Part shown: positions 29,505 through 41,545 of the stretch, in pieces
How positions within the stretch are numbered: position 1 is the first letter of the stretch
Layout of the letters: every line of letters begins with the position of its first letter
Origin: Avena insularis
Lineage: Eukaryota > Streptophyta > Magnoliopsida > Poales > Poaceae
Length of the DNA stretch: 64,000 nt
Assembly: GCA_023614405.1 (NCBI GenBank)
Contig: CM042687.1
Coordinates: 235,440,292 to 235,504,291, forward strand
Direction of reading: 5' to 3'
Notes under the pieces: generated by a model
The model's input: only the letters and a program-made list of their open reading frames with translations
The model's database searches: none
What the model was told of the DNA's origin: nothing
Position numbers and translations under genes: made by a program

Positions 29505-30572
29505 CTATTTAGTGTCCAGGTTTGTCCCGATGGCGGTGGTCTTGGAGGCATCGCCTACCACAAGTTCCACCGGCTTGGTCTCGATGGCGGCCTTGAATGC
29601 TGGGTTGAGTCAGAAATCTGCTTCTTCGATGCGGGCATCTCTGAGGCATCGACCTTGCTCTAGATCTCCTTGAATTCTTCACTGTAGAGGACAGCTTCTG
29701 CGTAGGCTGCTTCTCCAATCTCGCAGTCCCTTGCTTTGGTAAAGCTTCCGGATACGGTGATGACACTGTTTGGTCCGGGTATATTGAGTTTGTTGTAGAC
29801 GAAGCATGGCTTGGCCATGAAGGTGTGGAATATGTCGCGGCCGAATATGACGTGGTACACGCTCTTGAAGGGGACCACCTCAAAGGTCATGCGTTCTTGG
29901 CAGTAATTATTAACATCACCGAAAGCGACCTGAAGTGTGATGCACCCAAGGGACCGAGCCTCCCGACCAGGAACTACGCCATGGAAGATGGTGTTGGTCC
30001 GCCTTAGGTTTGCCTCCGTCAAGTTCATCTTCTGCAGTGTATCCAGGTACATGATGTTGATGCTGCTTCCACTATCCACCATACATTTGGTGAACTCATT
30101 GCCGTCAATTAGGGGGTTGATGACCATGGCGTATTGGTTCTCCATAGGGATGAGTTCTGGGTGATCCTTCCTGTCCCAAGTAATTGGAATCTCCAACCAG
30201 CGTAGGAATTGGGGAACTGGGAGTAGAGTAACCATCAGTATCCTCATGGAGGTCTTCTGTTGTTGGACGGTGGGGGTGCCAAGGGAAGTGTGGAAAACTT
30301 CCTTCTTCTTCTTGAAGGGGTTCTTGCCCTTGCCGTCACTCTTGGCGGCGTGATTGGGGTCAACATCCTCGTCCATGTCACTTGAATCCTTGGACTCATC
30401 CTCCTTCTTCTTCCCTTTGCCCTTTCCTCGCGGTCTGTTCTTTCGACTTTGCTTGTAGCCGGACTCCGGGTCCTCCTTGAGGTCGTTAACGAACTTGTGG
30501 TGGAAATTGGTGTGTGTGGCCTTTCCGTTGGCATCGAGGTGTACGAGGCACGGCATATCACGGTACTCCTCG
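29505..30572 (-). pseudogene. Tat protease region and linker (outer element)
   Basis: The lysine-rich linker (RGKGKGKKKED) and the protease active site CMVDSGSSINIMYL (about 30050-30090) are in one open frame from 30556 to a TAG at 29660 (within EFKEI*SKV). Unlike the inner copy it retains Gln after IMYLDTL. The second TAG at 29505-29507 (AAA TAG GAA AGC) stands at the same codon as the one at 16981 in the inner copy. Confidence 0.82.
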
Positions 30573-30622
30573 TAGGTTTGGGGAACGCGGAGCGCTGCCG
30601 AGGTAGTTTCACTTCCTCGCTG

Positions 30623-31940
30623 CTACCCATGGCCAGCTCCCCGTCCTCGGCCATGCTGTCCGCCATCACCTCGTCCTGCAAAAGTCATAGCGACCATGTC
30701 GGGGGATTGCTTTTCTTCTGGTGCGGATTTCCGCTTTGTGCTGTTGTTCCTCCGAGCTTGAGTTAGAACGGTCATTGCCGGCAGAGATCCACGAGCATCA
30801 TCGTCGGCAGCTGCGAACTCACTGGCCAACTGAATCATCTGGTTCAAGTCTAGCTGGTGATTGTCCTACAAGCGCTTCATCTTATGTCGGAGCAACGTGC
30901 CCCTTTCCAACCCATCGATGAAGGTGGCTATGGCGGTCTGAGCATGCACTCCTGCGCAGGAATTCTTCATATCCAGCCAGCGGGAGAGGTAGGCGTGAGA
31001 TGTCTCGTCTTTCTCCTGCACGCACCGCTGTAGATCCCCAACAGTGCAGGGACGTTTGTACGTACCCTAGAAGTTCTTGGTGAATGCTTCTTGCATGTCC
31101 AACCAATTGTAGATGGATCTTTCCGGTAAGTCATCAATCCATTGACGGGCCGTGCCCGCCAACATCAATGGGAGGTACTTGACGGTAACGTCGGGGTTAC
31201 CCCCAACGATCTCCACCGCGTTACCGTAGTGCTGCAACCACGTAGCTGGCTTGGCGGTGCCGTCATAGGTCTTGATGGTCTTGTCAATCCATAAACTTTG
31301 GGGTAAGTTGCGGACCATATTACAGGTCCAAATCAACATGGTCCCAGGTATGGTCCTTCCCGGGCCTCGTGGATCTTGTCCAGGCGCAAACGTGCATCGT
31401 ATGGCTTCGGGCTTCTTTTCTTCTTCTTGCCATCAGGGGATGAGCTGCGTGAACGACGCGAGCCTCCTCCGCCATGGTGGCTTATAGGTGGCAACGGAGG
31501 AGGAGGTGGCGGTGGGTTAGCTTTCTTGCTGTTACCCTCCTGCGATGCCTCATGCTTGTCTCAGTTGCTTGTCGGACGCGGAGGGGCATGGCATCCCAAA
31601 GCCTGCTGCCGACTTAGAGAATGCCGGAGAAGCGTACCTTGGTCCAGTCCTTCCAGAAAGTGATACATGGCATCATCATTAGGGTAATGCGCCAGATCGG
31701 CTCTTATATGGAGCCACCTGGCAAGGTAATCGCGGGGATTTTCGCCCTCTCTCTGAACGCAACGCGCTAGATCAAAGATGGTAACCACGCCGACGAACTT
31801 GGATCTTGTTGTCCAGACGCGTGGACGAAGCCGGCGGACTTGCAGTGATCTTCCACCGTTATATCCTGCACAGGGGCGGTTTGGGTGGGCCTTGAATTTT
31901 TCCGATCTTTGCCGGCAAACTCCGAGGAGAGATCCGACAT
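30623..31940 (-). pseudogene. Tat Gag (outer element), internally deleted
   Basis: It starts at MSDLSSEF (31940) and keeps the N-terminal half-module (FVGVVTIFDLARCVQ ... LLRHSL). At about 31590-31610 it jumps to the segment equivalent to 19060 of the inner Gag, losing some 1.4 kb that encode the Pro-rich, acidic and coiled-coil middle. The C-terminal capsid domain follows (YDGTAKPATWLQHY ... QWIDDLPERSIYNWLD) with several stops. A His/Arg-rich stretch and SAPEEKQSPDM lead toward the protease. Confidence 0.8.
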
Positions 31941-32228
31941 TGATCCTTCCGCGAACGTATCCTGCCCGTAGTTGGTTCATGCGGGTCTTGATGTTCCTCC
32001 GACTCCCAGGGAACTAGTACCCGAGTCGGTTTCGCCGATGAAGAGGTGGATATCTCCGATGGGGACGATCGAGCACCGCGTAGGGTTCGTCTTCACCGGG
32101 ATCCAGAACTCATTGGGAGGGACGATCGGAATGTTGCCGGAGAAGAGAACATGACCGATGGCTACGGTTTTGCCGATTCCCGCGAAGATCTTGGTCCTCG
32201 CCCGCTGAAGAGCCTGAAGCGCCTCTTG

Positions 32229-32245
32229 CCCCACGGTGGGCGCCA
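32229..32245 (-). other. primer binding site beside LTR D
   Basis: The minus strand reads TGGCGCCCACCGTGGGG two bases after the LTR end ACGACA. This sets the outer element in minus orientation with its 5' LTR at 32248-32795. The matching tRNA is not assigned. Confidence 0.75.
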
Positions 32246-32247
32246 AT

Positions 32248-32795
32248 TGTCGTGGTATTGCCGACGAGTACGCCATGGAGGGGTCCTCACAGTGTGTGTT
32301 TAGAGACGTGGGGGAAGGAGGACGGTTGATGGGTACGAGGTAACACAGCTTACCCAGGTTCATATCCCACAACGGTGGCGGAATCCTATTCCTGCTATAA
32401 ATCACTATAAGGGCAATATGCCGAGTTACATGGATTGGTTCACTGTGCGAGGTGCGTCGTAGTCGACACTAGGTTGTCTGAGATTGTGCCCTAAAGGCTC
32501 CCATAGGCCCGACTTATATAGTCGCCAGGTCCTAGTGTTACAGGGAAAAGTCCTAGCCGGACAGGTTACAGAGTCCTACACTGCTTACAACTAGTCTAGC
32601 GTGTCTTACACTCCAAGGCTCCGGGTACGTCGGTGACTCCTCCGTAGCCTTCCTTTATCCGGCATGGGCCTCCCTTCTAGATCCATCTAACTGGGCCGCC
32701 CAGCAGGCCATGGGCCATGCTACCAACTGTGGGCCACCCGGGTTATCCGGATAGAGGACATGCTATGAGGATACCCATATAGCATATCTCCAACA
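32248..32795 (-). repeat. Tat LTR D (5' LTR of outer element, 548 bp)
   Basis: It begins TGTCGTGGTATTGCCG and ends CATATCTCCAACA on the plus strand, with the same length and the same private blocks as LTR A. The TATA box is at about 32511-32522 on the element strand. Confidence 0.9.
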
Positions 32796-33800
32796 CGGCG
32801 GGTGCGCAAGTCGGTGTGCTTCTGCGTCCCCGCCCCCATCGTTCAAGATGACGAGGCCCAGACTCCTCCGCGCCGCCCCACCGCTTTGTTCCCTGCACCT
32901 CCGCCTTTCTCGGTGCTGGTGGTCCCAGGGGTTCTTCCTAGGAGGAGAGCTGGACGCGAGTTATGACGCGCCATGCACATTGCCTCCAGCTGGGCCGCCG
33001 CTGCTCCCCTCCTCTAATCGTCGGGGCACCTCCTCACCTCTCCCGCCTACAAGAAGCAGGCACCTCCCCGGAACACCTCATCGCCGCTTGCCAATGAAGG
33101 CGCCCACGCATCCCTCCCTCGTGTCATCAACATCCTCACCACGATTCCGAGTTGCGCGCGTCATCCTCTCCCCCTGAAGGCATGTCGTTCCTCGTCCAGC
33201 CGTCAACTTGCATGGAAGAAGACACCTGCTACATCGCCACCACCTATGACCTCGACTACGAGCGTCTAGATTGGGAAAACTCGGCCCTTATGGCTTGGTT
33301 CCTTTCCGCGCCGTCGGGGGCGGACCGCTCCAACGTCGAGGATCCTTCCGAGCTGACGGTGAGTTCACATTTCCTGCAACAATACCTCGTCAAGTTCTCC
33401 TCGGCCGAGCGGAGCAACGAGCTGATGTGCACCGAGCGCTACAATTTCAAGCTCGATGGCCTCGACGTCCACTTCTGGACATAGCGCGCCATCTCCCAGG
33501 CCTACAATGCCGACTTCCACTTTTGTGTCCATGTGGTCATCGACGGGCTCCCCCCTTTTGCATGGAAGTCGAAGGTGGTGGACCAACTGGTCGGGAGGAG
33601 GTGCGTGGTGCAGCGCCTCGACGACGGCTTCACCACCATGGAGGACACCTCCTCTTTCGGCATGTTGGTCTGGACGCCGGTCTCCGCACCACATCCCCAA
33701 GGTCCTCTAGTGCACCCTCGTCAACAAGGCGCCTGGGAGTCTCTCCTCCAAGGTCCACATAGGAGAAGATAGGCCCGATCAATGGAAAAGAGGCATCATG

Positions 33801-34006
33801 TGACAAAGTTTAGATTGGTTTTCCCTTCGATACAACGATCGAGGGCATTGTTACGTATATATTAGAGACCGGTAGCAAACAGCTCCCGACTCGTACGTGA
33901 GGTTACATGAGAGTCCGTCTTGTAGTGGACAAGGCAACGTACATGCATTGTTTACATGCATGAATATAGTACGGTTTACAAACCGTGTCTATTTCTATCT
34001 CTAACA
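33801..34006 (-). repeat. Copia 3' LTR (206 bp)
   Basis: Plus strand TGACAAAGTTTAGATTGG to CTATCTCTAACA. Paired with 38637-38842. Confidence 0.93.
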
Positions 34007-34013
34007 CTCTCCC

Positions 34014-37000
34014 TTAATCACAACCTCGTAGGTTGAGATTATACTTGAAGTTTTCAAATAGACAAACTGGGAGAGGCTTTGTGAATCCATTGGCAACTTG
34101 ATCCTTTGAAGGAACAAAACGAATCTCTAGCTGTTTGTTTAAAACTTTCTCTCTGACAAAATGAAAATCTATCTCAATGTGCTTAGCTCTTGCATGGAAC
34201 ACTGGATTTGCTGATAAATATGTCGCTCCCAAATTATCACACCATAAACAAGGTGGTTGTGTTGTCTTGACGCCAAGTTCCGCAAGTAAAGATTGTACCC
34301 AAATTACTTCAGCCGTGGCATTTGCAACAGACTTATATTCTTACATGCTGAACCGAAACTGTAGCCTGTTTCTTTGCACTCCAGGATATGAGATTAGACC
34401 CAAAGAAGATGGCAAAACCTCCAGTTGATCTACGATCATCCAAACAACCGGCCCAGTCAGCATCTGAGAAAGCACTTATCAATGTGGACTTAGAACACAT
34501 GAAGGTCAGTCCAACACTAATAGTATGCTTAATATATCTCAAAATTCGCTTGGCAGCAGTCCAATGCAATGTAGTAGGAGCATGTAAATACTGACAGACT
34601 TTATTAACTGCATAAGAAATATCAGGCCTTGTAAGAGTCAAATACTGCAAAGCACCAACCATACTTCTGTATTTTGTACTGTCATCGGGGCCTAACAACT
34701 CTCCTCTATGAGCTGTGATCTTTCCAGAAGATGACAAAGGAGTGGATGATCCTTTTCAATTCAGCATACCCACATGAGCAAGAACATCTTTAGCATACTT
34801 TGCTTGACTTAACACAAGCCCGTCTTTAATCCTCTTTACTTCAATGCCCAAGAAGAAGTTAAGTTCTCCAAGATCCTTCAAGGCAAATTCTTTGCTCAAA
34901 TCCTTGAGTAGAGCATTAGTCGCCTCCTCAGAGGAACTAGCAACTATGATGTCATCAACATAAATAAGCATATAAATTGTGACATTAAAATGTGATAGAT
35001 AAACAATGAAGTGTCAGATTTTGAAGCAACAAAACCAAGACTTGTCAATTGTGAGCTTAAACGAGAGTACCATGCTCTAGGAGCTTGTTTCAAACCATAT
35101 AATGCTTTATCAAGTTTGCAAACATATCTTAACTTGCTCTTGTTTTCATATCCCGGTGGTTGTCTCATATAGACCTCCTCTTTCAGAACACCATGTAAAA
35201 ACGTGTTCTTAACATCCAACTGTCGCAGACTCCATCCCTTAAAAACGGCAATGGATAAAACAAGTCGAACTGTCGCAATTTTAACAACAGGACTAAATGT
35301 GTCCTCATAATCTATACCATAGCGTTGTTTAAATCCTTTAGCCACTAGTCTTGCTTTGTATCTATCAATGGAACCATCAGCTCTTCTTTTGATTCTATAG
35401 ACCCACCGACAATCTATAATATTTGCTCCATGTTTTTCAGGAACCAGGTGCCACGTTTTATTTTTCATGAGAGCATTATACTTTTCATCCATAGCTTCCT
35501 TCCACACTTTATTTGCTAAAGCATCCTCCAAATTGACTGGTTCATCAGACGTACTAGATAAACACCATCTAATTGTACCATCTGTAAATTCTTTTGATTT
35601 GACAATTCCACGAGAAGCACGTGTTGTAGGACGCATTGGAGAAGTTGGAGCAACAGAACCTACCGCAGAGTTCCGTAGAGCAGAAGATCGTGAGCTATTG
35701 CCTGAGTCAGCGTGTGGTGAATTCACGTAGGAATCTGCATGGCTGAAGTCTGCATGATTGTTGCTATCCCGGGTCCCACTGCTGCTGTCCTCTGCATGCG
35801 ATGCATGGCTGCTAGGAGATCCTGAATCGATGTCTGTATTGCATGTACGTTGCCTGGCGCCTGCAGAAAATTGTGGCGAGACGCGCGTGTCACGTCAGGA
35901 TGTTTCTCCGCTCGCGTACGGTGACGCGGGTGCGCCAAACGAATCCGACGAAACAATGGGAGAAAATGTTGGCGTATGAACGTCATTTTCAGTGCTTAAG
36001 TCCTCTTGTTCTTCAGAATGTTCATCTCCTCCGTTTTGCACCAAATCTTCAGCATTAGCATTTTGCCTCAAATTTTCACATGTTCTCTGAAAGATCTCAG
36101 GAGAACTATTAGTAGGATTAGTCAATGTTGGAGCATCAATAAATTCACCCCCGCGTTCAACATTGTGGAGAGTTTGGTCAAGCAAAATAATCTCTTTACG
36201 AAGTAGTGCACCGTCATTAGGATGAAGTTCTTTGAAAGGAAAAATAGCCTCATCAAAAACAACATCACGAGACACATAGACACGTCCTGTGGAAATCTCA
36301 AGACACTTTACCCCCTTGTGCTTAGGACTATAACCTGAGAAGACGCATCGCTTGGAACGAAAGGCAAGTTTTCGTGTATTATACGGGCGAAGATTGGGCC
36401 AACAAGCACACCCAAAAACACGAAGAGAAGAGTAGTTAGGCGAGGTTCCAAAAAGACGATGGAGGGGCGTATCATTGTTAATGACTTTGCTTGGAAGCAT
36501 ATTTATGAAATAAGTGGCAGTAAGAAAAGCTTCATCCCAAAACTTTAAAGGCATAGATGCATGTGCAAGAATAGAGAGACCAACCTCAACAATATGACGA
36601 TGTTTACGTTCAGCATCACCGTTTTGCTGATGTGCATGTGGACAAGAAACATGATAAGAAATTCCTTGTGTTTGGAAAAAAGAATTTAATTTAACATACT
36701 CTCCTCCCCAATCAGATTGCACGGTAAGAAGTTTTCTATTGAGTTTGCGTTCAACAAGATTTTGAAAATTAACAAAGGCAGAAAAGGCATCGGACTTTTT
36801 CTTGAGAAGATAGATCCAAGTAAATTTACTATAATCATCAATAAAGCTTACATAATAATTATGACGTCCAACTGAGGTTGGCGCAGGACCCCAAACATCA
36901 GAAAATATTATCTAAAGAGGAAAAGTAGATACACTGGTAGACACTGGATAAGGAAGCTGGTGACTTTTAGTTTGTTGACAAGGATCACAAATAGACTCTA

Positions 37001-38551
37001 GACTCGAATCTCTAACAAAATGAAGTTTATTCTTGCTAAGGATTTGCATAACTACTCGAAACGAAGGATGACCAAGACGACTATGCCACTTTGCTTGTGA
37101 TGGCTTGGAGGCAAGGAACGCATGCTTCTCACGAGGTGACGCAACAAACGATGAAATAAGAGGGTATAGACCACCAACACACCGCCCTCTATATAGAATC
37201 TTTCTTGTGACCTGATCCTTGATAAAAAAGAAATATGGGTGAAACTCCAAAAATACATGATTATCAAGAGCAAATTGATGAACAGATAGAAGATTTTTGG
37301 AAGCATGAGGAACATGCAAGATATTGCGAAGTTTGAAAGATTGAACGGGGTTATGAATTATTGAATTACCAACATGACAAATATCCATACCTTGTCCACT
37401 AGCGGTGTTGACTTTTTCGCGGCCATGATACGTATCACGAATTGACAAATTGTTCAGCTTACTTGTAACATGATGTGTGGCTCCAGTATATGAGTACCAG
37501 TTTGTATCAATACCATAAGCATGCGCCTCCTTAGAATCATCATCATCTTGGAAACGATACCAGCAATCTTTTGCAGCATGACCCTCTCGGCCACAAATCT
37601 GACATGTGATATCAGCCCAAGGAGTAGTACGGCGGCGGCCACGTCCACGGCCACGACCTCCACCAGCTGGCGCACGTCCTCCACGGCCACCCCTTGGTTG
37701 TTGTTGAAGAAGCCCCCTTGATTGTTGTTGAAGAAGAGAGGGTGGTCATCTCGGCGCCGGTCATCTTGGCGTCTATCACCACGGCGATCATCATAGCGAC
37801 GGTCATCTCGACCACCATTGTTGCGCGGTCGGTAGTCACTGCCGCGGTTGTATGTCCTTGCTGCTGCATTGGCGGAACTCTCAAAACCACCATCGTTGGT
37901 TGAAGCTTTTAACTCCTGTTGATTCTCAAAAGACTGGACTTGATTGAAGAGCTCCGAAATAGAAGGGGGGGTCTTTAAGACTCCTAGAGCGACGATCAAA
38001 GACTCATATCGACCACCGAGTCCGGCTAGGATGAAAGAGACGAGTTCCGCATCATCAAGCGGCTTTCCTGCAGCAACCATCTCATCTGAAAAACCTTGCA
38101 TCTTGGCAAAGAACGCCGAGGTTGACATATTATTCTTCTTGGTGTTGGCCAGCGCAATACGAAGATTTGTGATTTTGGACAAACTCTGTGCGGCGAACAT
38201 GTCCTCCACCGCCTTCCAGACATCGGCGGCGTGTTCCATCCGAAGGACATGCATGAGAATCTCCTTGGAGAGTGACTTGAGGAGATAGACGAGCACCTTC
38301 TGGTCCCGGGCTACCCAGAACTTGTACTCGGGGTTAGAAACCATGATCGGCTCCTTTTCTTTTTCTGGATTTTCCACGGCAATAGTTTTCGACGGCGCAA
38401 CATCGGTGCCATCAAGGAAGCCCATGAGCTGAGCGCCGCGTATCTCCGGCAGAACCTGTGCACGCCATAGAGGGAAGTTGCTCCGCGTCAGCAGTTCAGT
38501 CGGTGGAGAACCAAGGTTGATCTCAACGGGGCTTGAAGACGACGACGTCAT
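34014..38551 (-). pseudogene. Copia gag-pol polyprotein, frameshifted
   Basis: From the Met at 38551: Gag (LLTRSNFPLWRAQVLPEI, the UBN2-type Copia Gag), an Arg/Asp-rich tail, then after a frameshift near 37695 the zinc knuckle CQICGREGHAAKDC (about 37565-37610). Protease follows, with NWYSYTGATHHVTS in place of the usual D-S/T-G, then integrase (HSRLGHP ... CDPCQQ; FIDDYSKF; QSDWGGEY; NGDAERKHRH), RT with YVDDIIVAS (about 34945-34970) and RNase H ([17 protein letters not shown]) to TAA at 34014-34016. Breaks include a stop near 36912, a frameshift near 34985, a stop near 34755 and a frameshift near 34340. QSDW in place of the usual QSDN in the integrase core and the odd protease triplet are further signs of decay. 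Confidence 0.9.
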
Positions 38552-38624
38552 ACCCGCTGACCTTGGAAGCTATAGATCGATGGAGTAGTTGGATTGGTAG
38601 GGGCTTTTATCTATGGAAGAGGTG

Positions 38625-38636
38625 GCTCTGATACCA
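38625..38636 (-). other. primer binding site of the Copia element
   Basis: TGGTATCAGAGC on the minus strand, directly adjoining the 5' LTR; complementary to initiator Met tRNA. Confidence 0.92.
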
Positions 38637-38842
38637 TGACAAAGTTTAGATTGGTTTTCACTTCGATACAACGATCGAGGGCATTGTTACGTATATATTA
38701 GAGACCGGTAGCAAACAGCTCCCGACTCGTACGTGAGGTTACATGAGAGTCCGTCTTATAGTGGACAAGGCAACGTACAGGCATTGTTTACATGCATGAA
38801 TATAGTACGGTTTACGAACCGTGTCTATTTCTATCTCTAACA
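38637..38842 (-). repeat. Copia 5' LTR (206 bp)
   Basis: Same ends and length as 33801-34006, with about four base differences. Confidence 0.93.
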
Positions 38843-41545
38843 TCATGTTCAGGATTCTGCTACACGTGGACCGTATCGAAGACTTCACGAGTGCGCCGGT
38901 GTTGGATGGTGGCGAGCCCATTACTGAATTTCGGCCGGCCTCGCACTCCCTTCCATAGTGCCACTTGGGCACCATCGACGGCTTGCCGTTGAGCGCGGAC
39001 TCGGGGTCAGTTTTGCTTGCTCCTATCCCTGCTCTTGGCACGCTTGGACCAGACCACAATGCCCGCTGCGAAGATGAAGACCATATTGGTCGGGAGCGGA
39101 CGGCTCCCCGTGACGGGCGTGACTACAGGCCCTGTTCAGGTTCCAGACCGGACAAGCATGGTGACTCGTGCCTCTCTCGTTCAGTTGGCCGGGATTGCTG
39201 TCGCTCGCGTTCCAGGGTGCATGAGGACCATCACCGCAACCACTCTTGTTTTGGCTCACGCTACAACGACCGTGAGCCCCGTTTTTTCGCCACCATGAAG
39301 ACGATGATGAGGAGGATCACCACATGTCGCAAAACGAGCAGTGGAGGCGCGACTCATCTCGTGCCTTTTGCGCCCAGGGCTACTACCATGTGAGCGGTCA
39401 ACATGGCGACCGTGCGTCGGGCCGTTCCTCCAGCCGCCCCCTGGGTTTTAACGGAGGCTCCCGTCGCTCTGCTACAGCGCCGCTTGTCTCCGTCATTGCG
39501 CCTCTAGCCTCCATCGTCGTGGCTGCGCCACGGTTGTAGCCCCGCATCGATCCCCCCTCGCCTCTTGGGACTTGCTGGGACTAGACCGCTGCCATTAAGG
39601 AGTTTCCAAGCTCGTTCACGCCGGGATCGTCGTGCCTCGCTTTGCCTCCTCCTCGCACGGTCGCCGAGTCATTGCTGCCCAGTTCGTGGAGTGAAGTTTT
39701 GGCGCCGGTAAACTCTCTGGTGGTTCCCTCCTCACCGGCCCAAGTGGTGACCCAAGTTGATGCTTCCTCTCCTTTGCACCTACAAGCGTACGTACCTGAA
39801 GTTTGGGAGCAAGTGTACGTACCTGATGCCTGGGAGCATGCGTATGTGCCTGATGACTGGGAGCAAACAGTTCCCGAAGACAATGTTGAGGCTCATGCTA
39901 GATATGGAGTTTTTCCTATTCAGGACGTTTCTATCTCAAGGACCCTGCTCAGGTTTCGGTGATTAGTACTGTTAGCAACACTGCTCCAGACAACTCCTGG
40001 GTCGACGGTCCTGCGCTAAGCTCCATCGAGGACCTGTTCGACCGCCCATAGACGCCGCTTCTGCCTCGCCCTATGCCGACTACGTCGTGTTTCCAGCAGA
40101 ACGTTCCCTTGTCTTCCTCTGAAGCCAAGCGTAGTGCACACCTGAGCGCCAAGCTAAAGATGCATGCCATGGACAAGGCTATTCTTGTTCTGAACTCCAA
40201 GATGGGAGTCGCCTCCAAGGGTGTGCCGTTGCTGGAGGATAGGGAGGCGTATATCAACAAATTCAAGACCCAGCTACCTGACAAGGCGATCGAGGCTTTG
40301 GCCAAACTCTTCAAGCTGAACATCCACAGCATGACTGAGGCAGATGAGGCACTGATTGCCATGGGAGGACCGAGCAGTTTCGATCCCACCACTCAGGACT
40401 TGGTCGTTTAGTTGCGAATGTCCTCCTCCCCACCCCCCGTGTGTTGTTTTTCTTTCATTCTACCAGGTCTCCACTCTGAACTTTCATCTGTGTCTTCTAG
40501 TGTGGATCGTCTTACCACAAGGTTTTGTGCGACCCTTTTGTCTGCTTTTTGCAACTCGGTGTCATGATTGGACCAAACCTTAACATAGCCGACTGGAACA
40601 CTCGTGGGCTAAATAACCAAGACCGCAAGGACACTGTGCACGCCTTCCTTGCGGACACACCTTGTCACATTGCGTGTATCCAAGAAACCAAGCTCGACTT
40701 CATTGATCATCAAACTGGGCTTATCTTGGAAGTTTCAGGCTGCGCTCCTTCGCACATCGTCCGACTATTGGTACTTGTGGGGGCATTCTGTTGCTTTGGA
40801 ACAATGACCAAGTTGACGTCTCCGATATCCATATTGGCACTCACCTAATCTCGGCTTCCGTCACCGTTCGTACTTGTGGCACCTCGTTCAAGCTCACCAC
40901 AGTCTATGGTCCTAGCAACGATGCGGACAAAGAGGCTTTTCTAGTACAAGCTATCGCTGCCAAACCCGACGATGACAGTAAGTGGCTCATCATCGAATAT
41001 TTCAACCTCATCTATCAAGCGGATTATAAGAGTAATGACAACTTAAATTCCACCTTATGGGGCTTTTCAGACGGGCCATCACCACCTGTCAACTGAAAGA
41101 AATTAAGCTATAGAACAGAAAGTTCACGTGGAGTAACAGGGAGTCTTCGACTCTTGTGACGTTGGATCGGGCTTTCTACAACTCAAGTTGGGATCTGGAG
41201 TTTGAACATCACGTGATGCGTGCTCTTTCGTCCTCCCTCTCGGATCACTGCCCCCTCCTGCTCTCTAACCAGAGTGGCCCTTAGAGGCCACCGTATTCCG
41301 CTTCGAGACTTTTTGGACCAAGATGCCGAGGTTCCAGGAGATGGTTCAGCGGGCTTCGTCTGCGCCTTCTACCCACACCCAGCCGATTCATATCATCAAG
41401 CACAAGCTGAAAACCACGGCGTTGGGTCTGAGATCTTGGAGCAAAATCCGCTTTTAAATTGCAAGCTCCGGCTGCTTATGGCCCTCGATGTCATCCTCCA
41501 TCTCGATGTGGCTCAGGAATCCCAGAACCTTTCTCCGGATGAGAG

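Larger units (their letters stand above)
8458..32795 (-). mobile_element. Tat-lineage Gypsy complex: outer element containing a rearranged inner copy
   Basis: The outer LTR pair (8458-9005 and 32248-32795, each 548 bp) shares diagnostic stretches that the two inner LTRs lack, so they are taken as the ends of one minus-orientation element. Inside are two complete sets of parts of the same family: two antisense genes (9609-13242, 24717-28314), two gag regions (18194-20833, 30623-31940), two protease regions and two RNase H-integrase regions, plus two inner LTRs in opposite orientation. The lineage call rests on the second (archaeal-like) RNase H after the Gypsy RT-RNase H, the TGGCGCC primer site, the antisense gene between pol and 3' LTR, and tandem repeats in that zone. 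No matching target duplication flanks the complex (CGTTG left, CGGCG right). Confidence 0.75.
33801..38842 (-). mobile_element. Copia LTR retrotransposon, 5.04 kb
   Basis: Identical-length LTRs (206 bp) flank a minus-strand gag-pol region. The 5-bp duplications TCATG lie at 33796-33800 and 38843-38847. The primer binding site (TGGTATCAGAGC on the minus strand, initiator Met tRNA type) is at 38625-38636, the polypurine tract GGGAGAG at 34007-34013. The LTRs differ at about four positions. Structure is complete, but pol carries frameshifts. I do not assign a family. Confidence 0.93.
32796..40411 (+). pseudogene. LINE ORF1 (nucleic-acid-binding Gag-like protein), interrupted
   Basis: ORF1 proteins of plant L1 elements bind LINE RNA. 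Recognisable parts: PPRRPTALFPAP near 32870, EDTCYIATTYDLDYERLDW (about 33210-33275), the VHVVIDGLPPFAWKSKVVDQ block (about 33528-33590) and, after the Copia insertion, FRILLHVDRIEDFTSAPVLDG (38848-38910) with a His/Arg/Asp-rich stretch (39100-39290). The C-terminal block SAKLKMHAMDKAILVLNSKMG leads to a TAG at 40409-40411. Stops and frameshifts occur throughout (for example TAG at 33482). A 5.04-kb Copia element lies between 33801 and 38842. Confidence 0.72.

Noticed and set aside
34177..34428. Plus-strand frames opposite to the Copia and Angela polyproteins.
   Set aside because: They are shadows of the minus-strand pol genes and lack the conserved exon structure seen for the Tat antisense gene.
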